Source: Paracoccaceae bacterium | Lineage (GTDB): Bacteria > Pseudomonadota > Alphaproteobacteria > Rhodobacterales > Rhodobacteraceae | Direction of reading: 5' to 3' | Assembly (NCBI GenBank): GCA_017510335.1 | Contig: JAFWNM010000039.1 | Span: 41,383-105,382, forward strand | Length of the DNA stretch: 64,000 nt | Shown here: positions 21,085-30,227 of the stretch, one piece after another | Layout: the number at the start of each line of letters is the position of its first letter | Numbering within the stretch: the first letter of the stretch is position 1 | Notes under the pieces: model-generated | Seen by the model: the letters and a program-made list of their open reading frames with translations, nothing else | Told to the model about the DNA's origin: nothing | Database searches by the model: none | Translations under genes and position numbers: made by a program

Positions 21085-21239
21085 TGCCCATGTTTCATGC
21101 AGCTTTGGCGCAGCACTGCAACAGTTGCGCAGAAAATGCCGCGTCGCAGCATAGCGCACGCAGTGTTCATAAGGATTTTACGACCCGCTGTGATACTCCC
21201 TGTTGGTGGGAGGAGTGTTTCTACCTGACGGAGGGTGAA

Positions 21240-21473
21240 ATGCGACAACGACCGGCAAATTCCAACCTTAGCCCGCACCAATCCCGGCGGCTGGACTGTT
21301 TTCTGGCCGCAACGGGGTTTGGCTGCAACCCGTCCCTTGGACGCAGCGCGCGCGAAGCCGAATTCGCCCGCCTTGACCGCCTGCCTGATGGCGCGCTTGC
21401 CTCAATGGGCCTGTCCCGGCGCGGGCTTGCGGCCCATGTTTACCGCGATATTTTCCACACAGGTGCAAAATGA
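21240..21473 (+). CDS. Small conserved-looking protein inside the urease operon
   Basis: A 77-residue protein between ureC and ureE, with a strong GGAGGGTGAAA ribosome site and an ATGA overlap with the ureE start, so it is genuinely translated with the operon. The C-terminal part, LDRLPDGALASMGLSRRGLAAHVYRDIF, resembles the C-terminal half of DUF1127 (YjiS-like) proteins. I recall an unexplained extra gene at the same place in the Rhodobacter capsulatus urease cluster, but cannot check it. Basic, no signal peptide, one Cys pair. Role unknown; nickel or urease assembly is a guess from context. Confidence 0.75.
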   Translation: MRQRPANSNLSPHQSRRLDCFLAATGFGCNPSLGRSAREAEFARLDRLPDGALASMGLSRRGLAAHVYRDIFHTGAK

Positions 21474-22006
21474 CCGATCTGCCCCCCCTGAACCGGCTTC
21501 TGAAAACCCGCCCCGACCGTTGCGACGGGGCGGTTATTCTGGATTATGACGCCCGCATGATCCGGCGCAAACGCCTGACCACCGCCGAAGGGCGCGGCTT
21601 CATGGTCAACCTGCCCGAAGTCACCAATCTGGATGCCTATTGGGGGTTCGAGTTGACAGACGGCACCACGCTGGAAATCGTCGCCGCCGATGAACCCCTG
21701 GTCGAGGTGACGGGCGACCTGCCCCGTCTGGCCTGGCATATCGGCAACCGCCACACCCCCTGCCAGATCGGCGCAACGCGCCTGCTGATCCGCCGCGATC
21801 ATGTGATCGAATCCATGTTGCAACATCTTGGCGCGGGCCTGCGCCCCGTCAGTGGCCCCTTCACGCCCGAAGGGGGCGCTTATGGTCATGGCCGCACCAT
21901 GGGCCATGACCACGGGCCTGATTCCGGCCACAGCCACAGCCATAGCCACAGCCATAGCCACGGGCACACTGCCCACGGACATGGCCACCACCACCCCCAC
22001 GCCTGA
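21470..22006 (+). CDS. ureE: Urease accessory nickel metallochaperone UreE
   Basis: Delivers nickel to the UreDFG-urease complex. 178 residues: N-terminal peptide-binding domain (CDGAVILDYDARMIRRKRL), a metal-binding middle domain with HIGNRHTPCQI and RRDHVIESML, and a very His-rich tail of about 35 residues that includes five His-Ser pairs. The tail should bind several Ni ions. It overlaps the small upstream gene by ATGA, and ureF starts three bases after its stop. Confidence 0.95.
   Translation: MTDLPPLNRLLKTRPDRCDGAVILDYDARMIRRKRLTTAEGRGFMVNLPEVTNLDAYWGFELTDGTTLEIVAADEPLVEVTGDLPRLAWHIGNRHTPCQIGATRLLIRRDHVIESMLQHLGAGLRPVSGPFTPEGGAYGHGRTMGHDHGPDSGHSHSHSHSHSHGHTAHGHGHHHPHA
21929..21958 (+). 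repeat. Five hexanucleotide units encoding (His-Ser)5 in UreE
   Basis: Codons CAC/CAT alternate with AGC in five tandem six-base units. Such a tract can expand or contract by slippage without breaking the frame. Confidence 0.7.
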
Positions 22007-22009
22007 CCC

Positions 22010-22648
22010 ATGCTGACCCCTGCCGCGCTGACCCTTGTGCAATGGCTGTCCCCGGCATTTCCGACCGGCGCCTTCGCCTATAGCCACGGGTTGGAACAGG
22101 TCATTGCCGATGGCGGCGTGCAGGATGCAGCCAGCCTGCAGGACTGGCTGGCCGATATGGTGCAATTCGGGACCGGCTGGCAGGATGCCATTCTGATGGC
22201 CCATGCGTTGCGCGACGGGGCCGATATGGGCGCGCTGGACGCGCTTTGCACAGCGCTGCAACCTTGCGCCGAACGCCTGCAAGAAGCGCGCGAACAAGGC
22301 GCGGCCTTCGCACGCACGCTTGGCACCATGACCGGCACGCCGCTTCCCGCGCGCGCCCTGCCGCTGGCGGTGGCTGAAGCGGCCCGCCCGCTGGACCTGC
22401 CCAGCACCGATGTGATTGCCCTGTATCTTCAGGCGTTTGTCAGTAACCTTGTCACCATGGGCGTGAAACATATTCCCTTGGGGCAAAGTGCGGGCCAGAA
22501 GGTGCTGGCCAATCTGCTGCCGGTCATCGTATCAATTGCCAGCCGTGCCGAAACGGCAGAACTGGACGCATTGGCGAATTCCTGCCTTGCCGCCGATCTG
22601 GCCGCGATGCACCATGAAACAAAACAAACAAGGCTGTACCGGACATGA
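22010..22648 (+). CDS. ureF: Urease accessory protein UreF
   Basis: 212 residues; UreF bridges UreD and the GTPase UreG and gates nickel insertion. Marks: [21 protein letters not shown] near the N-terminus, then [16 protein letters not shown]-like [19 protein letters not shown]. It overlaps the ureG start in ATGA, consistent with a fixed UreF:UreG ratio. Confidence 0.95.
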   Translation: MLTPAALTLVQWLSPAFPTGAFAYSHGLEQVIADGGVQDAASLQDWLADMVQFGTGWQDAILMAHALRDGADMGALDALCTALQPCAERLQEAREQGAAFARTLGTMTGTPLPARALPLAVAEAARPLDLPSTDVIALYLQAFVSNLVTMGVKHIPLGQSAGQKVLANLLPVIVSIASRAETAELDALANSCLAADLAAMHHETKQTRLYRT

Positions 22649-23313
22649 ACACAACGCCTTCCAGCATGCACGGCCCGTTGCGCGTGGGCATTGGCGGCCC
22701 TGTCGGGGCGGGGAAAACCACACTGACCGAACATCTGGCACGCGCGCTTGCGGCGCGCTGTTCCATGGCGGTCATCACCAATGACATCTACACCCGCGAA
22801 GATGCCGACGCGCTGGTGCGCGCGCAAGTGCTGTCCGCGGACCGCATTCGCGGGGTGGAAACCGGCGGTTGCCCGCATACAGCCATCCGCGAAGATGCCA
22901 GCATCAACCTTGCCGCGATTGCCGACCTGAACCACGCCTTCCCCGATCTGGACCTTATTCTGATTGAATCAGGCGGCGACAATCTGGCCGCAACCTTCTC
23001 GCCGGAACTGGCCGATATCACCATCTATGTCATCGACACGGCCGCAGGGCAGGATATTCCGCGCAAGCGCGGGCCGGGGGTCACGAAATCCGATATGCTG
23101 GTCGTCAACAAGATTGATCTGGCCCCCCATGTGGGCGTTGATCCGGTGTTGCTGGAACAAGATACGCAGCGCGCGCGCGCCCACTTGCCCTATGTCCTTG
23201 CCTGCCTGAAGCAGGGGCAAGGGGTGGATGCCGTCATCGCCTTTCTTGAACGCGAAGGGGGCCTGACATTGCGCCCCGATCCAGCACAGAACATGCGCCG
23301 CCACAGCGCCTGA
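22645..23313 (+). CDS. ureG: Urease accessory GTPase UreG
   Basis: GTPase that powers nickel transfer to urease. The P-loop [17 protein letters not shown] lies at about residues 12-28; other marks are [15 protein letters not shown], the Cys-His nickel site in [26 protein letters not shown] and the base-specific VVNKIDLAP. 222 residues. It is the last urease gene; a 739-base gap then separates it from urtA. Confidence 0.97.
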   Translation: MNTTPSSMHGPLRVGIGGPVGAGKTTLTEHLARALAARCSMAVITNDIYTREDADALVRAQVLSADRIRGVETGGCPHTAIREDASINLAAIADLNHAFPDLDLILIESGGDNLAATFSPELADITIYVIDTAAGQDIPRKRGPGVTKSDMLVVNKIDLAPHVGVDPVLLEQDTQRARAHLPYVLACLKQGQGVDAVIAFLEREGGLTLRPDPAQNMRRHSA

Positions 23314-23341
23314 CAAGGTCAAGTCGCGGCATAAACAAAAC

Positions 23342-23398
23342 GCCCCACGCCCGAACCTGCACCATTGGTCTTGCTCCAGCGGGGAACGGGGCCTTTCG
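23342..23398 (+). terminator. Possible terminator after ureG
   Basis: GCCCC (23342-23346) pairs with GGGGC (23388-23392) and CCCG (23350-23353) with CGGG (23380-23383) in an interrupted stem, followed by a weak CTTTCG tail. Confidence 0.35.
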
Positions 23399-23479
23399 CT
23401 ATGCCCTGCGCGCCGGAAACGCTTCAAAGCATGTCGCGTTCATTCGTGTTCAAACGACATGATCTGTCTTTTTGATTTT

Positions 23480-23525
23480 GCATGTTCAAGACGCTCAGAA
23501 CCGGCTCCCAGCTTTGAGCAGCATG
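23480..23525. repeat. Intergenic hairpin repeat, copy 2
   Basis: It begins GCATGTTCAAGACGCTCAGA and ends in TTTGAGCAGCATG. It matches the copy at 13046-13091 at about three of four positions, including both ends, and can also form a hairpin (GCTCA/TGAGC). Confidence 0.5.
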
Positions 23526-23831
23526 CGCTAAGCGTCTGTTTTATCAAAATTTCGGGTCAAGACATGCTGCGCAGCTTTGCCTGAACCTGCGGTGGCATGT
23601 TTCTGACAATGCGCCTTCATCTTGCAAAAAATACTCAAAATTACGCCCGTGCGTTCCGGGCACCCGCCCGCGCGCCGAATCCTGAACATGTTGCCTATTT
23701 TGCGGGCGTTCGCGCGCTTGCATTTCGTCCCAGTTTTGAAAGCTTTGCGCTGCAATGCAGCATAATTTTTAGCCGCCGCCGCGCAAAACCGCCTATTTTT
23801 CCGGCATATCATTGGGCCAAAGGCAGATGCG

Positions 23832-24020
23832 CCCCGATACTGACGCCCCGAAATTGCATCGGGGGCATGTGCGTTCCAGAACATAGGTGCTGGTTCGTCA
23901 ATCAGCATCAAACATGTCCAACGGCCTGATCCTGGCAGACCTCACCGTTGGACATGGCAACAAGAATGCTGCTCTGACGGATATGGGATCTTGATGAAAA
24001 TATACAAGCCAGTCCGTCAG
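23832..24020 (+). promoter_or_regulatory. Structured leader upstream of urtA (several perfect inverted repeats)
   Basis: CCCCGAT (23832-23838) pairs with ATCGGGG (23858-23864). CATGTCCAACGG (23913-23924) pairs with CCGTTGGACATG (23945-23956), 12 of 12. This hairpin is enclosed by CAGCAT (23903-23908) with ATGCTG (23966-23971). CTGACGGA (23974-23981) pairs with TCCGTCAG (24013-24020), 8 of 8, just before the urtA ribosome site. Such a chain of stems suggests a cis-regulatory RNA or multiple operators controlling urea uptake. Confidence 0.55.
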
Positions 24021-24052
24021 TCGCATAAGATCATCAAAGGAGAATGTGTCTT

Positions 24053-25336
24053 ATGACAACCAAAACCCTGCTCGCTTCTGCTGCGGCTTCCGCGCTACTT
24101 ATTGCGTCCGGTCCGGCACTGGCCGACTGCCCGATCAAGGTCGGTGTGCTGCATTCGCTGTCTGGCAGCATGGCGATTTCCGAAACCACCCTGCGCGATG
24201 TCATGCTGATGCTGGTGGAACAGCAAAACGCCGCCGGCGGCCTGCTGGGCTGCGAGATTGAGGCCGTTGTTGTCGACCCCGCATCGGACTGGCCGCTTTT
24301 TGCAGAACGCGCCCGCGAATTGCTGACTGTGAACGAAGTTGACGTGATGTTCGGCGCATGGACATCGGTTAGCCGCAAGGCCGTGTTGCCGGTTCTGGAA
24401 GAACTCAATGGCCTGATGTTCTACCCCGTCCAGTATGAAGGACAGGAAAGTTCGCGCAACGTGTTCTACACAGGCGCCGCCCCCAACCAGCAAGCCATTC
24501 CGGCAGTTGACTATTTCCTTGAAGAACTTGGTGTTGAAAGCTTCGCGCTGTTGGGCACCGATTATGTCTATCCTCGCACCACCAACGCCATTCTTGAATC
24601 CTATCTGATGTCCAAGGGCATTGCCGCTGAAGATATTTTCGTGAACTACACGCCCTTCGGTCATTCCGACTGGTCCACGATTGTGTCCGACGTGGTGGCG
24701 CTTGGTGCGGGTGGCAAACAGGTCGGCGTGATTTCCACCATCAACGGGGATGCCAATATCGGCTTTTATACCGAACTGGCCGCGCAGGGCGTCAGCGCAG
24801 ATGACATTCCCGTAGTCGCGTTTTCTGTGGGCGAGGAAGAACTTTCCGGTCTGGACACATCGCGCCTTGTGGGCCATCTGGCCGCGTGGAACTACTTCAT
24901 GTCCGCAGACACCCCCGAGAATGAGTCCTTCATTGCCGCATGGCATGATTTCATCGGGGACACCAACCGTGTGACCAATGACCCCATGGAAGCGCATTAC
25001 ATCGGCTTCAACATGTGGGTGAACGCGGTCGAAGCGGCAGGCACCACTGATGTGGATGCCGTGCGCGAAGCGATGTGGGGGCAGGAATTCCCCAACCTGA
25101 CCGGCGGCACGGCCGTCATGCTGCCCAACCACCATCTGGCCAAACCTGTGCTGATCGGCGAAATCCGCGCCGACGGGCAGTTTGACATCATCAGCCAGAC
25201 AGGCGAAGTCGAAGGCGCGGCATGGACCCCCTATCTGGACGAAAGCGCAACCCTTGTCAGTGACTGGCAGGAACTGGGTTGCGGCATGTTCGATACGGCA
25301 ACGGAAACCTGTGTCCAGCTCACCTCGAACTACTAA
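24053..25336 (+). CDS. urtA: Urea ABC transporter substrate-binding protein
   Basis: Periplasmic binding protein that captures urea for UrtBCDE. ATG 24053 follows AAAGGAG by seven bases and yields 427 residues with a signal peptide ending near ALA-D25. IKVGVLHSLSGSMAISET is the start of the mature fold; VMFGAWTSVSRKAVLPVLEE and GLMFYPVQYEGQE are characteristic of urea/short-chain-amide binders. First gene of a five-gene operon next to urease, so substrate is confidently urea. Confidence 0.95.
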   Translation: MTTKTLLASAAASALLIASGPALADCPIKVGVLHSLSGSMAISETTLRDVMLMLVEQQNAAGGLLGCEIEAVVVDPASDWPLFAERARELLTVNEVDVMFGAWTSVSRKAVLPVLEELNGLMFYPVQYEGQESSRNVFYTGAAPNQQAIPAVDYFLEELGVESFALLGTDYVYPRTTNAILESYLMSKGIAAEDIFVNYTPFGHSDWSTIVSDVVALGAGGKQVGVISTINGDANIGFYTELAAQGVSADDIPVVAFSVGEEELSGLDTSRLVGHLAAWNYFMSADTPENESFIAAWHDFIGDTNRVTNDPMEAHYIGFNMWVNAVEAAGTTDVDAVREAMWGQEFPNLTGGTAVMLPNHHLAKPVLIGEIRADGQFDIISQTGEVEGAAWTPYLDESATLVSDWQELGCGMFDTATETCVQLTSNY

Positions 25337-25417
25337 GACAACGGCGGGATGCAGGCTTGTGGCCTGCATCCCGGACCATTGTTTCTTGCCCAGCCCGAAG
25401 AAATGAAAGCCCCTGCC

Positions 25418-27397
25418 ATGTTGCGACGTTTTCGCCGCGTGCCGTTTTGCGCGTGTCTGATCGCCCTTTGCCTGCTTGTTCCCCATATGGCCGCCCATGC
25501 CCAAAGCGCCCCCCAGACGCCCTTGCAGGATGTGCTGCAAACGGTTCAGCCGCAGGTGGCCAACCCGTCGCGCGGAACTGTGCCGGATGTGCTGTCGGCG
25601 CTACTGGCGCGCGATGCGCCGGGCACAGTGGAATTTCTGCTGGCATGGCAGGATCGCGGGGTTGTCGAACGCCCCGAGGACGGTCTGTTCTTCCTTGCCC
25701 GCGAAACCGGCGGCATGGTGGAATTGATCGACATCGACACAGGTGCCGTCATCGGTCAGGTGGGCACCCGCGATGTGAACCAGATCCGGCCCAATGCGGG
25801 CGTGCGGCGCGAAATCAATGCAGCCCTTGTGCAGTTTGAATTGATGAACCCTGATCCCGCGCGCCGTATCGCGGCCCTTGAATCCGCCACCAGAAGCCCC
25901 GATCCTGAACAGATACCGGCGCTGGAACTGGCGCTTGCGTCTGAATCCGATGCGGGCATTGCTGCGCGCATGGAACGCTTGCTGGACCTGCTGAATGCGC
26001 GCTTTACCACTGATACGGCAACGCGCGTCGATGCCATTGACGGGTTGCGCGGCGACATCAGCACCGAAGCGCGGCGCGTTCTGAACCAGCTTTTGCAGAC
26101 CCGCAGCGATTTCGCCCAAACCCTGCCCGAAGACGCCAATATCGCGCGTATCCGCACACCTGGCGATGATATGGACCTGCACGCCGCCTATGGCGCTCTG
26201 GTCGATGCCGGTCTGTTCCCGCCAAGCCCCGGACGCAATGCCATTCGTGATACGCTGCGCGCCAATGTTGTGGACGGGGCCGTGGGCGGTATTCCTGTCC
26301 ACCAGCTTGACACGGACGCGGCCCGACAGGTGGCATACCGCGCCTTGCAGGATGCGGGCACTGTGCCGCCATTGGTGACACAGGCGGATATGGAAGCGGC
26401 AGTGGCGCAATATGTCTTTTTTGATGCCTATCTGGAAGCGGATGCGGCGGTGACGGACGCAGCGCGCGCAGCCCTTGACAGCACGCGCACGCGCATCGGC
26501 GCGTTTCAGTTCCTAAGCCTTTCGCTGGATGCGCTGTCGCTGGCGTCCATCTTCTTTCTGGCGGCCATCGGGCTGGCCATTACGTTCGGGGTGATGCGCG
26601 TCATCAACATGGCGCATGGCGAATTCATCATGATGGGGGCCTATACCGGCTATGTGGTGCAAACCCTGATCCCTGATTACACAGTGTCGCTTGTGGTGGC
26701 GCTGCCGCTGGCCTTCGCGGTGACTTTTGCCGCCGGTGTGGCAATGGAACGTCTGGTCATCCGGCATCTGTATACCCGCCCGCTGGAAACGCTGCTGGCC
26801 ACATTCGGCATTTCCATCGCGCTTCAACAACTGGCCAAGAACATCTTTGGCACCCAAGCCCGCCCCCTGACCGCGCCGGACTGGCTGGCGGGGTCGCTGG
26901 CGCTGAACGACCTTGTCAGCATCAGCACCTTGCGGGTGGGCATATTCTTCATGGCGCTGGCCTTCCTGCTGCTGTTGCTGTTCATCCTGAACCGCACAAG
27001 GCTGGGTCTGGAAGTGCGCGCAGTGACGCAAAACCCCGGCATGGCGGCCAGCATGGGCATCAACCCTGACCGCATCAACATGCTGACCTTCGGCCTTGGG
27101 TCGGGGATTGCCGGTGTGGCGGGGGTGGCGATTGGCATGTATGCGCAGGTCACATCGGAAATGGGTGCGAATTACATCGTCCAAAGCTTCATGACCGTGG
27201 TTGTGGGCGGTGTGGGGTCAGTGTTTGGCACATTGGCGGGCGCGGGCCTGATTGGCGCGCTGCAAAAGGGGATTGAATGGTTCAACCCCGCCAACACGCT
27301 GGCCGCGCAAACCTATATGGTGCTGTTCATCATCTTGTTCATTCAATTCCGGCCAAAGGGCATTGTTGCCCTGAAGGGCCGCGCGGCAGGGGATTAA
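25418..27397 (+). CDS. urtB: Urea ABC transporter permease UrtB
   Basis: Inner-membrane permease of the branched-chain amino acid (LivH) type. I prefer ATG 25418 (MLRRFRRVPFCAC, giving a signal-like N-terminus); ATG 25403 is the alternative. About 659 residues. After the signal come roughly 330 soluble residues, presumably periplasmic, with repeated helical segments, then about eight membrane helices from SLDALSLASIFFLAAIGLAI onward, including NMAHGEFIMMGAY and GSVFGTLAGAGLIG. The long soluble N-terminal part is usual for UrtB and absent from LivH. Confidence 0.93.
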   Translation: MLRRFRRVPFCACLIALCLLVPHMAAHAQSAPQTPLQDVLQTVQPQVANPSRGTVPDVLSALLARDAPGTVEFLLAWQDRGVVERPEDGLFFLARETGGMVELIDIDTGAVIGQVGTRDVNQIRPNAGVRREINAALVQFELMNPDPARRIAALESATRSPDPEQIPALELALASESDAGIAARMERLLDLLNARFTTDTATRVDAIDGLRGDISTEARRVLNQLLQTRSDFAQTLPEDANIARIRTPGDDMDLHAAYGALVDAGLFPPSPGRNAIRDTLRANVVDGAVGGIPVHQLDTDAARQVAYRALQDAGTVPPLVTQADMEAAVAQYVFFDAYLEADAAVTDAARAALDSTRTRIGAFQFLSLSLDALSLASIFFLAAIGLAITFGVMRVINMAHGEFIMMGAYTGYVVQTLIPDYTVSLVVALPLAFAVTFAAGVAMERLVIRHLYTRPLETLLATFGISIALQQLAKNIFGTQARPLTAPDWLAGSLALNDLVSISTLRVGIFFMALAFLLLLLFILNRTRLGLEVRAVTQNPGMAASMGINPDRINMLTFGLGSGIAGVAGVAIGMYAQVTSEMGANYIVQSFMTVVVGGVGSVFGTLAGAGLIGALQKGIEWFNPANTLAAQTYMVLFIILFIQFRPKGIVALKGRAAGD

Positions 27398-27401
27398 GGC
27401 C

Positions 27402-28604
27402 ATGGTTTCCACCACTCAACCCGATACCGCCCGCCCTGCCCGCCGCAGCCTGTTGCGCGACAACCCGTCGGTGCTGTGGTTCACGGGGCTTTTGGGGCTG
27501 TTCACCCTTGGCGTCAGTATCCTGTCCGAAGGGACGGGAATTGGCGTGCTGTCCACATCCATGGTCAAGATCCTTGGCATGACGCTGTGCCTGTGCCTGA
27601 TTGCCATCTGCATGGATGTGGTCTGGGGCTATTGCGGCATTCTAAGCCTTGGGCATTTCGCCTTTTTCGGGCTTGGGGGCTATGCCATTGGCATGTGGCT
27701 GATGTATGCGCGCACTGAAATCGTCATTCGCGACAGTCTGGCAGGCGCCACCATCCCGCCCACGCAAACCGAAGTAACCGACGCCGTCACCGCCCAGATT
27801 TTCGGCGTGGTCGGCAGTTCCGAATTGCCCCTGATCTGGAGTTTCGCGGGATCGCTGCCGCTGCAACTGGCCATGGTGGTGCTGGTGCCGGGGGTGCTGG
27901 CGCTGGTGTTTGGCTGGCTGGCGTTCCGCAGCCGTGTGACGGGGGTTTACCTGTCGATCCTGACGCAGGCCATGACGCTGGCGCTGTCGCTGTATCTGTT
28001 CCAGAATGACACCGGCCTGCGTGGTAATAACGGGTTGTCGGGGTTGCAAAACATTCCCGGCGCGCTGGATGTGCCGCAATCGGTGCTGTCGGTGTGGTTT
28101 TTCTGGGCGTCTGCCTTCGCACTCGGGGCGGGGTATTTGCTGTTTGCATGGGTCGTGTCGGGCAAGTTCGGGTCCGTGATCAAGGCCATCCGCGACAATG
28201 AAACCCGCGTGCGGTTTCTTGGCTATAATGTCGAAGGGTATAAGCTGTTCGTCTTTACCCTGACGGCGGTGGTGTCGGGCATTGCGGGGGCACTGTATTA
28301 CCCGCAGGCGGGCATCATCAACCCGGCCGAAATTGCGCCTATCGCGTCCATCTATCTGGCAGTGTGGGTGGCGATTGGCGGGCGGGGGCGGCTTTATGGT
28401 GCAGTGATCGGGGCGGCGACAGTCTCGCTTATGTCAAGCTGGCTGACGGGCGGGGGTGCGCCCAACATCACCTTGGGCAATTACCGCTTTTTGTGGACGG
28501 ATTGGTGGCTTGTGGTTCTGGGCCTGGGGTTTGTGGCGGTCACGCTGTTCTTTCCCAAAGGCATCGGCGGGTTGTTTGACTATCTGGTAAGGAAAAAGCC
28601 ATGA
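27402..28604 (+). CDS. urtC: Urea ABC transporter permease UrtC
   Basis: Second permease, LivM type, 400 residues with about ten membrane helices. WGYCGILSLGHFAFFGLGGY and IRDNETRVRFLGYNVEGYKL are the permease signature regions that contact the ATPases. ATG 27402 is four bases after the urtB stop; its stop overlaps urtD in ATGA. Confidence 0.95.
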   Translation: MVSTTQPDTARPARRSLLRDNPSVLWFTGLLGLFTLGVSILSEGTGIGVLSTSMVKILGMTLCLCLIAICMDVVWGYCGILSLGHFAFFGLGGYAIGMWLMYARTEIVIRDSLAGATIPPTQTEVTDAVTAQIFGVVGSSELPLIWSFAGSLPLQLAMVVLVPGVLALVFGWLAFRSRVTGVYLSILTQAMTLALSLYLFQNDTGLRGNNGLSGLQNIPGALDVPQSVLSVWFFWASAFALGAGYLLFAWVVSGKFGSVIKAIRDNETRVRFLGYNVEGYKLFVFTLTAVVSGIAGALYYPQAGIINPAEIAPIASIYLAVWVAIGGRGRLYGAVIGAATVSLMSSWLTGGGAPNITLGNYRFLWTDWWLVVLGLGFVAVTLFFPKGIGGLFDYLVRKKP

Positions 28605-29341
28605 CAACATTGCTGGAAGTGTCGGGCGTGTCGGTCACATTTGACGGGTTCCGCGCCATCAACAACCTGTCCATCGCCATTGGCGAACCGGAGTTGCGCG
28701 CCGTGATCGGCCCCAATGGCGCGGGCAAGACCACGTTCATGGATATTGTGACGGGCAAGACCCGCCCCGATAGCGGGTCGGTGCGCTGGGGCGAACGGCA
28801 GGTGGATTTGCTGAAACTGTCCGAAAGCCAGATTGCAAAAGCCGGGATCGGCCGCAAGTTCCAGAAACCCACCGTGTTCGAGGAACAGACCGTGCGCGAC
28901 AATCTGGCGATGGCACTGGCCAACAAGCGCGGGCCGTTTTCTGTGCTGGTCTGGCACATGACGGGCGGGGACCGTGCGCGTATTGACGAACTAGCGCAGG
29001 AGATCGGCCTGCAAGACCGGCTGGACGACCGCGCCGGTGATCTTAGCCATGGGCAAAAGCAATGGCTGGAAATCGGCATGTTGCTGGCGCAGGACCCGCG
29101 ATTGCTGCTGGTGGATGAACCTGCCGCCGGCATGACGCCTGCAGAACGCGAACACACAACCGACCTGCTCAAACGCGCTGCCACAACGCGCGCGGTGATG
29201 GTTATTGAACATGATATGGAATTCATCCGCAGGCTGGATTGCCGTGTCACCGTCCTGCACGAAGGCGCAGTTCTGGCCGAAGGAAGTCTGGACCATGTCA
29301 CGAAAAACCAGCAGGTGATCGATGTTTATCTGGGGCGCTGA
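28601..29341 (+). CDS. urtD: Urea ABC transporter ATP-binding protein UrtD
   Basis: Cytosolic ATPase, LivG type, 246 residues. Walker A GPNGAGKTT near residue 37, signature DLSHGQKQWLEIGMLL, Walker B LLLVDEPAAGMT, and H-loop VIEHDMEF. The SHGQ signature and the short LivG length are typical of UrtD. Confidence 0.95.
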   Translation: MTTLLEVSGVSVTFDGFRAINNLSIAIGEPELRAVIGPNGAGKTTFMDIVTGKTRPDSGSVRWGERQVDLLKLSESQIAKAGIGRKFQKPTVFEEQTVRDNLAMALANKRGPFSVLVWHMTGGDRARIDELAQEIGLQDRLDDRAGDLSHGQKQWLEIGMLLAQDPRLLLVDEPAAGMTPAEREHTTDLLKRAATTRAVMVIEHDMEFIRRLDCRVTVLHEGAVLAEGSLDHVTKNQQVIDVYLGR

Positions 29342-29344
29342 TAT

Positions 29345-30040
29345 ATGTTGAATGTTGACAATCTGACCCTGCATTACGGGGCGTCGCAAATCCTGTGGGG
29401 GGTGTCGCTGGCCGCGCGTGTGGGGGCGGTGACTGCAGTAATGGGCACCAATGGCGTGGGCAAAACCAGCCTGTTGCGCGCCATCGCAGGCCGCCACCCC
29501 TATTCCGGTGGCACCCTTGCGCTGGACGGGCAAACCCTTGACCACCCCAATGCGGCGCAGGCCGCGCAGGCGGGCATCGCCTATGTGCCGCAGGGGCGCG
29601 AAATTTTCCCCCTGCTAAGTGTGACGGAAAACCTGCAAACAGGGTTCGCCTGCCTGCCGAAATCGGAGCATCGTATTCCAGACAGGATTTATGAGCTGTT
29701 TCCCGTGTTGCAGCAAATGAAGGACCGCCGCGGCGGCGACCTGTCGGGGGGGCAGCAACAACAGCTTGCCATCGCCCGCGCCCTGATTGCCCAACCCAAG
29801 GTGTTGTTGCTGGACGAACCGACCGAAGGCATCCAGCCCAATATCATCAAGCAGATCGGCAAAGTTATCGAATTGCTGCGCGATGAGGGTGAAATTGCCA
29901 TTGTGCTGGTCGAACAGTATTTCGATTTTGCCTATGGTCTGGCAGATGAATTCTGCGTTCTTAACCGTGGGGAAGTGGTGCTGTCGCGCCCTGCGAATCA
30001 AGTCACGAAAGCGGAAATTCTTGAACGCGTGTCGATATAG
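29345..30040 (+). CDS. urtE: Urea ABC transporter ATP-binding protein UrtE
   Basis: Second ATPase, LivF type, 231 residues. Walker A GTNGVGKTS near residue 37, signature LSGGQQQQLAIARAL, Walker B VLLLDEPTEGIQP, and VLVEQYFDFA in place of the usual H-loop EQN. Four bases after urtD. Last gene of the transporter operon. Confidence 0.95.
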   Translation: MLNVDNLTLHYGASQILWGVSLAARVGAVTAVMGTNGVGKTSLLRAIAGRHPYSGGTLALDGQTLDHPNAAQAAQAGIAYVPQGREIFPLLSVTENLQTGFACLPKSEHRIPDRIYELFPVLQQMKDRRGGDLSGGQQQQLAIARALIAQPKVLLLDEPTEGIQPNIIKQIGKVIELLRDEGEIAIVLVEQYFDFAYGLADEFCVLNRGEVVLSRPANQVTKAEILERVSI

Positions 30041-30227
30041 CCCCCCCCACATCCCGGCGCGGACAGGGTAGGTAAAATCGTCGCAGGGGGCTAAAACAGG
30101 GCGAAACCTGTCTTTAAGTTGACTTGCGCCAGCGTATTGTCCCGTTACACTGCAGCAATTCCCGCGAGTCAGCGGGGTTTAGGTTTGCTGTTAGGCAGCG
30201 GGTTCCCCGCACCCAGAGGAGAGAAGA

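Larger units (their letters stand above)
23314..24052. other. 739-base gene-free region between ureG and urtA
   Basis: No convincing gene. It contains the possible ureG terminator, the second copy of the intergenic hairpin repeat (23480-23525), a small palindrome GCTGCAATGCAGC (23749-23761), and from 23832 a run of inverted repeats leading to urtA. It is unusually long for this gene-dense window. Confidence 0.7.

Noticed and set aside
23597-23929. Frame of about 110 codons upstream of urtA
   Set aside because: No ribosome site, and it overlaps palindromic leader elements; composition is not protein-like.
23920-23960. Sigma-54 promoter for urtA (TGGCAG...GTTGG)
   Set aside because: The -12 element lacks TTGC at the right spacing, and the sequence belongs to the arms of a 12-base inverted repeat.
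23820-24052. Known guanidine riboswitch in the urtA leader
   Set aside because: The conserved core segments of the ykkC class that I know are not present.
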